A DNA stretch of 64,000 nucleotides from Moringa oleifera (lineage: Eukaryota > Streptophyta > Magnoliopsida > Brassicales > Moringaceae): positions 1,240,001-1,304,000 of the forward strand of contig JAJFZO010000537.1 of the NCBI GenBank assembly GCA_021397835.1. Direction: 5' to 3'. Positions 1 through 12,944 of this stretch are shown in pieces (within the stretch, counting starts at the first letter, position 1; the number at the start of each line of letters is the position of its first letter). The notes beneath the pieces were generated by a model, which saw only the letters and a list, made by a program, of their open reading frames with translations, had not been told where the DNA came from and did no database searches. Made by a program: the position numbers and the translations under genes.

Positions 1-1929
1 CATGCACCATCATTAAAACATATATCTAGTCTACTAGCAGTTAAGTAAAGAACACTACCAATCATACTTATATATATACTAGGGTAAATTAATTTGTCAT
101 TTTCATGTTTTGATAGTTTCATACTTGTGGCCATGGGAGTTCTCATATGTTCAGCATTTTTTTTAGCAAAATATATTTATTAGGTTCTTAATGTACTTGC
201 TTTGGATATAAAGACCTCATCATTAAGTTGCTTAACCTAAGACCTTAGAAAATATTTTAATTCACTAACCGTGCTTATTTAAAATTAAAATTCTTTTTTC
301 ATTTGATCAACAAAATTAGAAAGCTTGTTAGAAGAAGTGGAACCAAACACTATATTATCAACATAAATTTAAGTAACTATAATGTCTGTACCAAATTTTT
401 TTAATAAAGAGAATTTTGTCAAGTCCCTCTCTCTTGCAACCTTTTCTTACAAGAAATTTATTGACATTTTATACCAAGCTCTAGGAGCTTGTTTTAACCA
501 ATACAATTGCTTATCTAGTTTAGACATATGATCAGAGTATTGAAAATTTTCAAACCCCTTAGGTTGTTCAACATGTACTTCCTCATTAAAAATACCATTT
601 AAGAAAGCACTTTAATGTCCATTTGATATAGTCTAAACCTTATTAAATATGCAATGTTTAGCAGAAGTCTAAAGGATTCTATTCTAGCAATAAAGGAAAA
701 TGGTTCGTTAAAGCCAATCCTTTCTACTTGGGTGTATCATTGTGCTACTGGTCTTGTTTTATTCCTAGCTATGTTGCCAAATTCATCAATTTTCTTCTTA
801 AATATCTATTTGATTCCAATGATATTACCATCCTTTGTCTAGGTACGAAGGTCCACACTTTGTTTCTATCAAAATGTTCTAATTTCTTTTGCATGCCTTG
901 AATCCAATATTCATTATTAAAGTTTCTTTAACTTATTTAAGCTTAAACTTAGAGGTGTAACAAACAAACTTGACCATATCTCTGTAACTTGGTTTCGTTG
1001 TCTTCCTTTTTTGTGTTCCATCATGTAATTTCCTAATGACTTCGGTGATAGGATTATTTTTCTTGATTTTAGAAGATGGTTCATGTATGATGGGATCACT
1101 AATTCTAAAACAAGGATTGATATCCTCATCAAATTGGGTTTGAGGCAGTGTAGCAAATTCAATTGTTTCTAGTGCTGTAACCTCAGTTACACCAATATCA
1201 TTTCTCTAATTTTCAATCATGGAGTTACTTCCAGTAGATTCTTCAACAAGACTACTTGGATTACTATTAAGAAAAAGATCTACAAGTTCTTTTAAATCAT
1301 CAGCAACAACAATTATAGATTCCATGATAGTATTAGTTCTCAAGTTACCTACACAATAAGCATTACTATTTATGGAGTATCCAAGAAATATTCATTAATC
1401 ACTTTTAAAATCAAATTCTCTTAGAGGATTATGATCTTTCAATACATAACGTACACATCTAAATATATTAAGAATAAATGTTTTATTTTTTCAAATCTCA
1501 TAAGGAGTTTTAGTAGTTTCAAGTCTTAGATATACCCTATTCATCTTGAAGCTATAATTTTTTTTTTTTTTTGAGTGAGTTTGTTGGAATGTGTCATTAC
1601 TATAGCCATATCCTAAAATAGTTCTAATATTTCTTTTCAACCCTAATCCTTTAAAGAGTCTTATGAGTAAAACATTCATGCAAGATACCATGCTTGTTAC
1701 AAAAATTATCAAAAATAATATTCTTAAAACTCCTTACCATGATAACTTTTAATTCCTACTATTTTGCCTATGTTGTAATCATTCTCATTTTTCAATTTAA
1801 GACATAGGCTTTTGAACACTTCAAAGGTGTCAAATTTTTCTCTAATGAAATCTAACCAGGTAAATTTGAAAAAAAAAACATATGCACATACAAAAATATA
1901 TCTTTTACTACCTATACATTTTACCTATG
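1..1929 (-). pseudogene. Ty1/Copia relic A, distal half: integrase core and reverse transcriptase
   Basis: Reading the minus strand from 1,929 downwards gives, with several stops and frameshifts, the distal part of a Copia polyprotein. The integrase core begins near 1,912 (GGKRYIFV-like, here SKRYIFV) and its C-terminal part, with NRVYLR and TTKTPYEI, lies near 1,500-1,560. Reverse transcriptase follows: an AMQEEL-like stretch with NKVWTFVP near 870-910, LKQAPRAWY near 490-510, and the catalytic box read as IYVDN (canonical YVDD) at about 356-370. A YLTAS segment that normally follows RT reaches the window edge, so RNase H and the 3' LTR lie outside. This is the continuation of the gag-protease block at 5,066-7,200; the two are separated by the LTR insertion at 1,935-5,060. 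Not functional: multiple in-frame stops and a changed catalytic Asp. Copia assignment is firm; the lineage (Sire-like) is tentative. Confidence 0.85.
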
Positions 1930-2299
1930 TAGGTATAATCGATACTTAATTTTACCTGACCACAAAAAAAAAAAAGAGTGAAGAGTGTTACTTAGGTAGA
2001 AATTGAAAAAAAAAATGTTATTTATTTGTGAATCCCATTTAAATAGCTTAGATAAACAAGGTCTAAAAGAGGTCTTAAGGTCTTAAGGTACATTTTCTGC
2101 AAGGGTTTAAAAAGGGTCATTATGACATGGTAAATCTTAAAGTCTAAGGGCTTAAAGTTTTAATTCCTCTTAGCGGTCTAAAGAAGCCTTCAGGTCTTGA
2201 GAGCTTGGGAGCTTTTGGCATTCTAAAAAAATTCAAAAAATCATTGTGAGGGTCTTTAAGCTTCAAGAGGTTTAAATGGTTCGAGGGGTCATTAAACTA

Positions 2300-2640
2300 C
2301 AATTTACATATGAGGTCTTGGAGGTCTATAAGCTTTAGGTCATGAAGGTCTTTAAGCTTCAAAAGCTTTTGACTCTACTCTGATATGAGGTCTTGAAGGT
2401 CTCAAGTGCTTTAAGAGCTTTAAGAGGGCAATGTTATATAGATCTTGAAGTCTCAAGAGATCTAAGAGCTTCAAAATGCCACTACGATATGGGATCTTAA
2501 AGGTCTCAAGAGCTCGAAGAGCCTTAAAGCTATTGTGATATAAGGTCTTGAAGGTCTTAAGAACTTTAAAAGATCTAGAAGCTACTATGATATGGCTGCC
2601 TTTGAGGTCTAAAAGGTTACTGAGCCAAGCATGGCCTTAA
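2300..2640 (+). repeat. Degenerate AGGTCTTGAAGGTCTC tandem repeats within the LTR
   Basis: Five to six diverged copies of a unit of roughly 50-75 bp, marked by forms of GAGGTCTTGAAGGTCTCAAG at about 2,311, 2,386, 2,440, 2,491, 2,541 and 2,603. The same family, reversed, occupies 47,200-47,560. The repeats lie in the presumed U3 part of the LTR, upstream of its TATA box. Confidence 0.75.
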
Positions 2641-4229
2641 TGTTGGCGTCATTATAAAGTGGCTGGTCTTGAGGTCTAACAGGGAATTGATCCAAACACG
2701 ATGTTAATGTGGAGTCCTTATATAAGACCTTATAGGCCTACAAAGTGGCAATAGCCTATGTGTCAACGTCATAGGTACTGAAGCAATGAAGGAATAATTC
2801 TTCAGGCCTTGGGTTCGCATGTTCTCTCTTCTAAACCTAAAAGGTGGCAACGTCAAGACTTGATAGTACAGATCATCATTGGGCCCATGGCCCACTAGTT
2901 GGCTTATTTATAATGGTACGACCCATTACCAAGCTTGTTTACAATAGTACAGCCCACTCGCCGACTTGTCTACGACACGGCCCACAGGTCGACTCATTTA
3001 TAGCATAGTCTAATAAGTTTTAACCTAACCTTTTCAATAATTTGGCCAAATTTAGGCTACATATTTTATAAATGGACAAGCCATGGGTCTTGAAGTTTGA
3101 ATAAGACCATCTGATTGGTTGGCACATTAAGGTCAATTAAACGAGCTAATAGGTCAAACTCATTTGTTCCATTTATATTAATTATACCAAATTTCAAAAA
3201 CATACAAAGTTAATCAATCAGAATAATTAATAACATATCTCTTTTTTTATTTAATTTATATATTTTGTATGAATTAATTCATCTTACTAATACAAGTTAC
3301 TATATTTATGCTTTTAATTAAAAGGTATTAATATTATTGAAAAACTATCTTATAATTAGATAGCAATATATTTTACTAAATAAATCTCTTGATATCAATA
3401 TTACATATAAAAGATGTATTAAATTTGAATTTGTTATATATTTAATATTTTACAAATTTGAAGCTATTAGTTTAATAAATTTTTATGTAATTATTAGTAT
3501 TTATTTAATATGCTAAGATTTACTTATTTATTTATATTATTTTATTCAAACATAATAAATAAGATTATTTATCAAACTAATTTGTATAAAATTTATTAAG
3601 CTGACTTGCATGTGGCATATTTAAAACTCATTAAATTAGTGTGTTTAAGGCTTAAATAGGATAACTCGTCAATGTGGTCCAATGGATTAAACTCATGGGT
3701 AGGGCATGGGCCATGTATTTTTCAAAGGAATGATCTTGACTCAAACTGTTACTTGAAAGGTCAGTTAGGCTTTGTTATGGATCGAGCTTAGACCATGATT
3801 TGTGGGCTAGGCTAGCCTGGCCTAAGCTATTATTGACTCTCCTGACACATGTCAAAGATGTACAAAATACTTTAACATGCCTAAATTTACATCTAAAAGC
3901 CTTATTTAGAATCTAATAGGTCTAGATATAGTAGAAGAGTTTAAAGAACATTCTAGGACCAAAAAAAAAAAAAAACTATAAATTAGCTCACACTCTTCTC
4001 AAAATAAATTGAATTACTAACCAAAAGTCAATCTAAAAAACAAATACTTTTGATGGAAAATTATTTCACTAAGTCGCAGCAATCAAGGATCATATGAATA
4101 GGAGTCTGTATAGGCTAAGAAAGCTACACTTTAAGTAATCCACTGAAAGGCATCAAAGAAAGCTTTAGCACTAATCTCTTTTATTACAAAAACCTATAAA
4201 CACTTGCTAACGTGCACCCCAAAATCTAC

Positions 4230-4236
4230 TATAAAT
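4230..4236 (+). promoter_or_regulatory. TATA box of the solo LTR
   Basis: TATAAAT within CTATAAATAAAAGG, followed about 30 bp downstream by a C/A-rich leader. This is the expected layout of an LTR core promoter and separates U3 from R. Activity is unknown; the LTR is old and diverged. Confidence 0.5.
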
Positions 4237-4469
4237 AAAAGGATGGGGTTCAATCAAAAACACAATTACACACATTCATCTACACATATTTCACAACATA
4301 ATCACACTCACTCATGCAATCTCACAAGAGCAACATTTGCGAGAAAAAAAGCCCTTGTAGGGTTTCAACAATTTTATAAGTTCTTTTACTTCTTTTTTCA
4401 TAGAAATAAAAGTATATACATTTAAATTTCAATAAAATAGCATTCAATTATGAAAAATGTCTTCTTTAT

Positions 4470-4640
4470 TTATGCAATTTATTTAATCATTTAGAAATTA
4501 AGATTTCTTTATGTAATCTATTACTTAGAAATTAGAATTTAATTTATGTAATTTATTTTACTACATAAAAATTAGGATTTTTTTTGGGCAATTTACTTTA
4601 TTACATAGAAATTAGGATTTCATTTACGCAATTAGCATTA
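4470..4640 (+). repeat. ~37-bp AT-rich tandem repeats in LTR R/U5 region
   Basis: Four to five diverged copies of a unit containing TTTATGTAATTTATT followed by AGAAATTAGGATTT. A reversed relative is present at about 28,985-29,100 in the minus-strand LTR block, which supports the shared origin of the two. Confidence 0.65.
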
Positions 4641-5065
4641 TTGGTTGGAAATCATATTTTCCAATCATAATTAGTATAATTATTTCAAAAATCTCTTTCG
4701 TTTATAAATGATTCTAGATTTCAAAGGAAAGGAATGGAACAAGTGTAAAATTTATTCCTTCTCCATAAAATGTTTATCAGCGTTATGAGAATTTTGGAAT
4801 TAACCCTATATATGGATGCATAATGTTTGTGAAAATTTAATGAATTTCAAAATAAATAGGCAACTCTTGGCATTGATTATAGGTGTTTTAAGGGCATTAA
4901 TCCTTCTCTAAGCGTAAGTGGCTCTCAAATCTAGATTTCTTAGAAAATAAAAGCTATTAACCTTTGTTTTAATTAGTGACAAATCACACCTACATGGTTA
5001 GTGACAACCCCAAGTGTTTTGTCACGTCGAGGGTTCCCCTAACCTAAACCCTGGTTGTGATAGGT

Positions 5066-7200
5066 CCTATTTAAGTCCATGTGTAACAGTTCAAGTAATC
5101 GTGTTGCACCTATCCATTGCAATCTCTTATGTGACACTCTAATTTGTTTTTCCATTTGGCATGGGCCACAAATTTTTTTTTTTTGTTCCCTAACTTAACT
5201 ACTCTTTTAACAGAACTATGCTCATGATTTTAGTTAGTGTCTTATAATTCAAATGACTCAATTTTTGATGCCATAATTCAGTTTTATCAAAAGTAGTTCT
5301 ATGACAAGTATCTGCATGTGAGAGTGCGTAATAGTTATTAGATGATCCAAAACCATTCATGACACAATTTTCAGAATTGTCAAATAGCCTATGCTCACAC
5401 TTGGAGAATTTGACATCCAAATCTAATCACACAGCTAACTAAAGTTGACAATGTTTGTTGTTAATCCTTCAACATACAGTAATCATCTTAGTTTAGGCAA
5501 CTCAGTTACATCTAGAGTTCCCACACCAATAAGGTAACCCTTTATACCATCACCAACAATGACTTACCCATTGTTACTCTCTTTGTAGTTTATTAGAAAT
5601 TTAAAATCACTTGTCATATGCCAAGAACAAGCACTATCAAAGTACCAAGGGTTAGTAGCACCTACTTTCATACATATTATATTAAATTTTAAATCAGATT
5701 TTCTATTCCAAATTTTATTAATATTGAAGAAGTTAATTCTTGGTGTTCTTCTAACAGCAAATTTGCCTCCTTTGAGTAAATTCATTAGCTTATAGTAGTG
5801 CGATCTAATATGTTTATGTTTATTAAAAAAATAAAAAATTAAGATAAACCTTCTATTACTAAATTCCTTGCTTTTAATAGATTTATCATATTCGTAAAAA
5901 GATTTATTGACATCTAGATTTCTAGGTAATATTAGAATGCTTCTTAAAAATATTGTTCATGGTTACTCCAAACATATATGAGTAATTTCCTGGTATGGGT
6001 ATTAAAATAGATTTGGTAGCTTTTTTGATAAATACAATGTTTGAACTTGATGTGCCACCATTATAGCCAAGATTGTGATGATTCCTTCACTTTTACCTAT
6101 AACCAAAATGTGATCTGATTTTGCTGACCCATAATTCATCATCTTCAAGGATCTTTGAGTGTTGTCCGTCTGAGCCTGAAGTCCATGAAGTATGTTTTCT
6201 TGTTTAGCAACCAAGATTTCAAACTTGATTATAATCTCTTTCGAGACTTGTTTTTTTATTTCAAGTTCTTCAACCTTTTTTAACAAAGATTCATTTTGCT
6301 CAATTTACTTTTCATAAGTAGATATATTTTTTCAACATCGTTTAAATTTAAGTCTCTAATAATATTGTTGCAATCATGGCTAGACTGTTAAGTTGTTTCA
6401 TTAGTTAACAATAAAGTATTACTCGATGTTGCAACTATAAATACAACATTGGTTCCTTTATATTTGCGATCACCAACTATGAAAGCCACATAAATGTTTG
6501 TATGATCAATGTCTTTTGAGCCATCAAAGACCTCTTTCCTTCACAGTTAAGGACTTTTCTTCTTTTTTCTACTTTTGATTTCAAATTCAATTTAAAAGTT
6601 TGAAAAGATCTCATCAACTTATACAGCTTTATGGTGTCTACATCTCTTGTCTTTTCTATTATGGTTGCCTTATAAGCAAACCTTTCTGATAAAGACTTTA
6701 GAGCTTTCTGACAAGTTTTGATTCGAAATATTTTTCTGTTAAGACAAGATTCATTAGTAACATCAAAAATTTTGGAATTAAAATAAAAAAAATAGTTTTA
6801 TTATCAAGCATTCTCAAGTTCTCAAACCTAATTGCTAGCATCTGAAGCTTAGATCACTTGATAATAGAAGTACCTTCATGTGCAACTTTAAGAATGGACC
6901 ACGCCTCATGTGTTGTGTCACATGTTGAAATCAGTTTAAACTAATTTGCATCAATTGCATTAAAGATTGTGTTTAGAGTCTTTAAGTTATAATTTGACAT
7001 AAAGTCTTCTTTTCTTGTCCATATGGATTCAAGTTTAAGTATTATAACCCCTTTCATAGTCTTTGTTAATGGTGTCCACTTAGTCAGCAATGCTTTTCAT
7101 ACCTTCTCATCCATGACTTTTATGAAGGCTCTCATGTGTGTTTTCCAATAAGAGTAGTTGGAACCATCTAATACTGGTTGTCATGAAATTGATCCTCTTT
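5066..7200 (-). pseudogene. Ty1/Copia relic A, proximal half: gag, protease, integrase zinc finger
   Basis: On the minus strand from about 7,200 downwards the order is that of a Copia element. Gag comes first, with GSNYSYWK and MRAF near 7,130-7,170, then a UBN2-like stretch with HEAWSIL and SKLQML near 6,840-6,920. The protease region reads PWYFDSACSWHMTSD near 5,600-5,640, matching the family motif DSGCSxHMTGD with a changed active-site Gly. The pre-integrase domain has LWHQKLSHLNYKTLTKI near 5,210-5,280. The first integrase Zn region has CGPCQMEKQ near 5,130-5,165 and LLHMDL near 5,075-5,095. The frame then stops abruptly at the LTR insertion and resumes at 1,929. Many frameshifts are present; a shorter coiled-coil-like segment at 6,002-6,286 lies between gag and protease. 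Confidence 0.85.
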
Positions 7201-7259
7201 CTCTTAATAACTCCATTGCCTAAAAAGCATATTGATTTATGTCCTAAAATGTTTTCATT

Positions 7260-8010
7260 AATAGCAAATGTTAATGATTTGCTATAATATTAATTAACAG
7301 ATCTAATATTACTTTATGGTTTAATAGCAATTATAACACAACCGTAAAGTAATATGATATAAAGATTTTTGCATGGTTCGATTTTGCAGCTTACATCAGT
7401 GGGACCATGCGTAGATGTGAATAATCCATAAAATGTAAAAAATCAAATATAGACACTAATTGAACCTTACAAATTAAGACTCCTTCTTCAATTGTTACAA
7501 TCACAATGTTGTAAACACCCACTAGAACTTAGTTCTGTGAGATCCCTTCAACTTAAACTCCCTTCAGTGCGTAACAATGTTTTTCTCTTAAAAATAATTA
7601 ATTTTTTTCTCAAAAAATTCCTTGATTTCAATTATTCAACTTTTAAAATAAGGTGCATTTTGCCTTTGGAAGATCCCTTACAATATTGTGCACATTTTCT
7701 CTAAGTAGATGTAATGCACTTATATAATGCTCTACTCTTGTAGTACATTTGACTTAGACTTTATTATAATAATCATCCCATGATGATTTTTTTTTTCAAT
7801 AAATCCTAACAAGATATGCATTTACAAATATAAAAATAATATCCCAATAATACTTGCCCATGACAATATAATATCATAATACTACTTGCTCATTCTTTAA
7901 ATACTTACTAGTTATATTCATAAAAATACATCATAAAATATTTTTATCAAATCTTTAAATGCTTACCAATTATATTCAAAAAAATATAACTTAAAATATT
8001 GTCCCAACAA
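7260..8010 (-). mobile_element. Probable 5' LTR and leader of Copia relic A
   Basis: Upstream (minus-strand sense) of the gag start the sequence is non-coding. Near 8,010 the minus strand reads TGTTGGGACAATATT, a typical Copia LTR start. A two-copy tandem repeat of about 60 bp lies at 7,885-8,003 (AAATACTTACTAGTTATATTC versus AAATGCTTACCAATTATATTC). I could not find a clear tRNA-Met primer-binding site before gag, so the inner LTR boundary is approximate. Confidence 0.4.
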
Positions 8011-8011
8011 G

Positions 8012-11000
8012 TAAACCATATATCTTTGGGACTTAAAAGATAAGATCACATGCAACTATTAAACCATAAGTGATTTTTCTAACTTATGAGCTCTGTACAT
8101 ATTTACCATACTAAATATGAAAAGAAAACATTTAAATTATAGGGTGATATGGGTAATAGGTTGCACTTATGCTTTTTGCAGCAGGCTGTGCTTGAAAATA
8201 AAAGCATCAACTTAATACTACTCTTTTTATTATAAAAAGCTTCTTCGTGTTCACAAATTTGATTTTAAGATACAAGTAACCAAAATATTTATTATTGCTT
8301 GACAAGTACTAAATTAAAAATTCATTCACTGAGATACAAAATCAAATAAATATGTCAATGGATTTGGCTGAATCAGAACTTCAGTATTTGAATGAATGTT
8401 GAGTTTGGTCCCAACTTGACCCTTAAAGTGTTTCAAATACAAAATTCCATTTAGTTAGCCACATGATTTGGGCCGGTCTTGGGAAAGAAAGTGGGCTCCT
8501 TAGGAATCAACCTTAAGCCCCACAATCTGCACAATTTTGACTTATTGGATTGGGCTTCCATTAGATGTTGAAAACTTGTGACAACTTTTATCGATTATGA
8601 GAATATTAATTTCCTTTTCCTTTTCCTGTTTCATTTTTATTTTTCAAACATTAATTGTTAAAATAGGGAGCAAACACACCTGAATTAAAGTCTGGTTTTT
8701 TGTAAAAGGAATGCCGTTTCTAGTATGCGTAAATTGTCATTAGATGTGCTTCTTGTCTTTTTATGAAAGAGGTGCAAACACCTTCATGTGTGTGGAAGGC
8801 CACCTATTAAGATGCTTGGAATACCGATTTACTTGTACTTCTAAGCTTAACTTACATGCTTTTGTCAAAGTATTCCAACTTTGTAGGTCATGGCTTTTAT
8901 AGCTACTACCTAATTGGACGCAACCTAATTCCCAAATCATCAATAATTTCAATGCAGCAGTGAAAAAAAAAAAAAGCCAAAAGTAAACAGGAACGATTAC
9001 ATAGAATCATGTAATTACACGCATCCATTTCAATATGTACGAGGAAGGATCTTCCATTACATTGTCATTGATCATAGGAATCTTGGGTTATTTAGCAAAT
9101 GGGTATCTCTTGTAATTAGCTTGATGATTACTATCTCAAAGTATTCTGTGGTTAATGAGATTTTTTATATGTGAAACACTTAAACAGAATCCCAACTTAA
9201 AACACTTTAATTCCCCAACCGATACATGTGGAGTCATGTGTTTTCCCACAGTGCATGTGCTGAGGACAGGCAGGCTATCAATTGGAACTGAATTTTAGGA
9301 GAGGATGATTTTGACTTACTTGAAAGAATGTCCTAAAGAGAATTTACATTGCTCAATTGTGACAGACTGCCTATGTGAAGCAAACCCCAGCTTTTGCATT
9401 TATGACTTTAGCATACATTTGGAAGCCAACATTGGAGAACCCAATTCTGTAAGATTGAAGGAAATATTACTGCATCATTGTTTACGGGAGAAGCTAGCTA
9501 GGGTTTTATTTGGGGACCAAACATGTCACGTAGGAAACATAAATGAGGAGAAGAGAAATATTGGAAGCAAAGCTGCCCTGTGTGGTTCAGTTTAGAAAAA
9601 GGTGAGGCCTTGATTGGTCTTCCCAAAGTTAAAACAGGGAGATAAAGGCAGCTTCACTTTAAGAAAAAGACAGAAGAAAAAGGTTTCAATCCACCAAGGA
9701 CATAAGCTAAAACAAAAACAAAAGGTACCCATAATGTTAATTATTTTGTGAGAGCCACCTAAGAAAGACAATGCTTGCCAAATAGTTGGTTTAATTATGT
9801 AATGGGTGGTCAATTACTTGTAGTGTCAATGATATATGGAAACACAATTGCCGAACATGTGAGAGTGGGTGAGGTAGAAAGAAAGAATGTTGATAAGGCT
9901 GTGGTTGCATGGGGAAGAGGAACTGCTACTTAGATAGACCTAACCATACCTACTAGGAATGAGATGTTCACAATTCATATAGAAAAGCTACCTTAAAATG
10001 TGCCGACACAACATTGACACTAGGGAATTATAACTTCATGTGGATGAGTGTACATCTTTAACTCATAGGGCATGGGTAGACTGGTAATAATGTTAGGAAA
10101 CTCATAAAGGCTCTGCCTCCTGCTGATTCTCCAGAAACGAGCAAAAAGCAAACCACTAAACAACAAATATATTTCTTATGGGACTATCTCCATATATTCT
10201 TCATATTAATGAAACTTTGTTTTATTTCATGTAATGGGTAGACGATATAAAGTACTGCTTCTACTACTAACCTCATTGGTCCATAGAAATTTTCAGTACT
10301 TCTAAAATTTTATTACCTTCCTCAAAAGTGTAGTTTACCTAAGATTATTTCTTCATCAATATTGAATGGTTTTACCATTTAGATTTTCACATAGGCATGC
10401 ATATGTTAGGTGCGTGCTTGTTGTTCTCTTGCATATTTTTGTGTGTGAATATACCTGTCCCATATGTTTCAATAAATGAATCACTGGTTTTTCGTTCCAA
10501 TACACAGTAACTGTGTAGATTAAAATGCATTATTTCAATATGTTATTTAAGCTAAATATATCTACATGTAGTGTATTCTTTTTTGCCAAAAAAAAAAAAG
10601 AGAAATTGTTACATTCAATAAAATCCAACACTTTCTAAGTTATATGAAAATTTTAAATTTTTAACAATTACCGATTTATCAAAATATTACATGTAAATAA
10701 ATATTGTTCAAGAAGCCAATACATTGAAATATAAGAAAAAAACACATTCTTAAAAGGACTAAACTATGCAATTTTAATAAATCTAAATAATATTAATATT
10801 AATATTAAAGGTTTCATTTTGTAAAAATTCTCAAATTAAGGTTTATAATAAAAAATTGCATCAATTAAAAAATTTACATTTTGACATTTTCTCAATGTGT
10901 TCAATAAATTTTATTAACTTTAACATATGATTTTTGATGCACGAAATAATAATTATATTTTTATAACTTTTAATCATAATTTTTTAAAAAATAATTATTT

Positions 11001-11262
11001 AAAAGATATGTTAAAAGAAGATTATAAATATGTCTTCTTTATTTAGCTAATAGGAAAAAAAATCGTATTTCTTTCTTTCTTCTAAATATACGTATAAGGT
11101 TTAATTAATTTTTATTAACAATAATAATTTATAATATTTTTATCATATATTTTAAAAATAAAATGATGTAAACCATTATTTAATATATAAGTGGCTGAGG
11201 AGATCATATTATTTATTGTAAAATTGCTATCAATAAAGTGATATGCTATTAAAAAGAGTTTT
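8012..11262. other. Intergenic DNA without a recognisable gene
   Basis: No ORF with recognisable protein similarity and no tRNA-like or rRNA-like sequence on either strand. 8,300-10,300 is less AT-rich than its surroundings and lacks obvious transposon coding sequence, so it may be old single-copy DNA; 10,500-11,250 is very AT-rich. Confidence 0.5.
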
Positions 11263-11680
11263 TGTCAAGATGGTGTGGAATGACATGTTGAAATGGACAA
11301 TTGGACAGGAAAGGATGGGTCATGCCAAGTTAATTCTAACTAGATTAATTTAATCCATATCAACCAATTAATTGTCTTAGTGGCTTTTTTATTGCTATAT
11401 AAGAAGTCCAACTCAATGAGGTTAGAGATTTTAAAAAAAAAAATTAGAGAGAATCTTCAGATTTTATAGTCGTTGATCAAGTAAGAATGTTCAATCTTGT
11501 AAGTGTTTAATCTCGAGCTAATTACTATAAATAACTTAAAACTTTGTCTCTTTAAAAATATCAAAAATTAATAATTTTATGTTTATAACCTTTCTTAATT
11601 ATGAAGATTATTTTACCTTAATGAGTTAAGATAAGTAACTTTAATTTTTCTTTTTGTTCTTGATATCACAATATAGGTCA
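11263..11680 (+). mobile_element. Copia LTR with degenerate primer-binding site
   Basis: 11,263-11,660 is homologous to the LTR at 27,571-27,960 behind Copia relic B: both share a GACATGTTGAAATGGACA-like start, then ACTAGATTAAT, then a CCAATTAATTGTCTTAGTGG-like stretch, and are about 390-400 bp long. At 11,661-11,679 the sequence TGATATCACAATATAGGTC resembles a worn tRNA-iMet primer-binding site (canonical TGGTATCAGAGC), placing a 5' LTR here in plus orientation. The gag expected next is not recognisable, so this is a stranded 5' LTR or the far end of relic B after further insertions. Confidence 0.55.
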
Positions 11681-12944
11681 GTATTGTGTCATTTTTTCTC
11701 TTAGTCTTTACCATTTGATGAGATTTTGAATAGTTGGCTTTATACTTTGACGTCTGGTGTTTGAAGGAGTCAATTTAGTATTTTTCTATTATTTCGACAG
11801 GTAATAAGGTGGATCAAAATCGACAATCATGTTCAATATATTTTTTCCCTAGATTTCTCCTTTGTATGTGTATGTAATAAGCACTTATACATTGGTTTTC
11901 TTACTCATTGAAAATATAGAAGTAGTAGTGGTTTTAAGGGTTGCATATATAATCAATTAGTTGAGTGTATTAAATCAATCTCAAATGATGAATATTCCAA
12001 TTATGACATTGAGTTGCACACCTTGCTTATAGTTAATAACAACAAATTACAAATAAGTGTGTCAACTTGTTGATTTGTATTGAAAATATATAGCAATAAT
12101 GGCATTATTTTAGTAGTATTATAGTGACAATATAATTGCATAGTATTTTGTGTTTTTGTCATCGTGTATTAAGAAATAGTGATTTATGGTTACTTATTAA
12201 TATAGTAATAAAATATAAAACAATCAAGTAGAATTATGCTATCATAATAACTTAATCCAAAAACTAATGAAGTGTTTTTACTTTTGGTTGGTGTATAAAA
12301 GCATTATTAAAAATCACAACTAAAAAGAAAGGGTTCTCTCCAACCTATTGATGTGAAATAGACATTATCCACATTATAACTAAGTAATTGATTCACTAAA
12401 ACAATTACTTAACCACATTTTAAATCAATTATTCATAATTTATGTGATTGACAAGACAATACATTAAACCAACTATCACAATTTATGGAGTTGCACAAAC
12501 TAATTGTTCACGAAAAGTTGTTAGACTAACTTGTATGTGTAAACTTCAAAAAAACCTATCAAACTAACTATTTGCAATCATTCACAACTTTTAACTCCTA
12601 ATTTCAAAATAAATGTCAAATTTATTGATGTACAATACTTTACATCTTTTGGATTAGCGTATGTTGCTAGTTAATGCAATATATACAAACCAAAGATAGA
12701 TTAATTCAATTGAAGACTTTGGAATTTGGATAAATTTTCAATGCGCGCTATTAATTGTCAAATCCTCCATGACACGCTCATCAAAAGTCATAGAGAAATC
12801 CTCAATGATCAACTCTATGAACTTTACACGGAACACACTATAATTTCTTCCGTAATTTTGAGAACACTCAAGTAGTCTATTATAAATGAACAATCACACA
12901 TACAAAGCTAAATTAAGTAAAATACTGACTGAAGCACTATATTT

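Larger units (their letters stand above)
1935..5060 (+). mobile_element. Large solo LTR (Ty3/Gypsy, Tat/Ogre-like) inserted in Copia relic A
   Basis: This 3.1-kb block interrupts the Copia integrase reading frame and is flanked by TAGGT at 1,930-1,934 and 5,061-5,065, consistent with a 5-bp target-site duplication. It holds no gag or pol. Its first 600 bp and last 600 bp are recognisably homologous to the two ends of the minus-strand Gypsy region (47,190-47,714 and 28,558-29,180). It contains a TATA box at 4,230-4,236 and internal tandem repeats. I therefore read it as a single LTR left after LTR-LTR recombination: U3 about 1,935-4,255, R/U5 about 4,256-5,060. The expected TG...CA ends are not visible, so the exact termini may be off by a few bases. 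LTRs of several kilobases are known from the Tat/Ogre lineage of Ty3/Gypsy. Confidence 0.65.

Noticed and set aside
7365..7395. tRNA gene suggested by GGTTCGATTTTGC
   Set aside because: No matching A box or cloverleaf around it. Similar GGTTCGA strings at 23,068, 46,058, 57,895 and 59,525 also lack tRNA structure.
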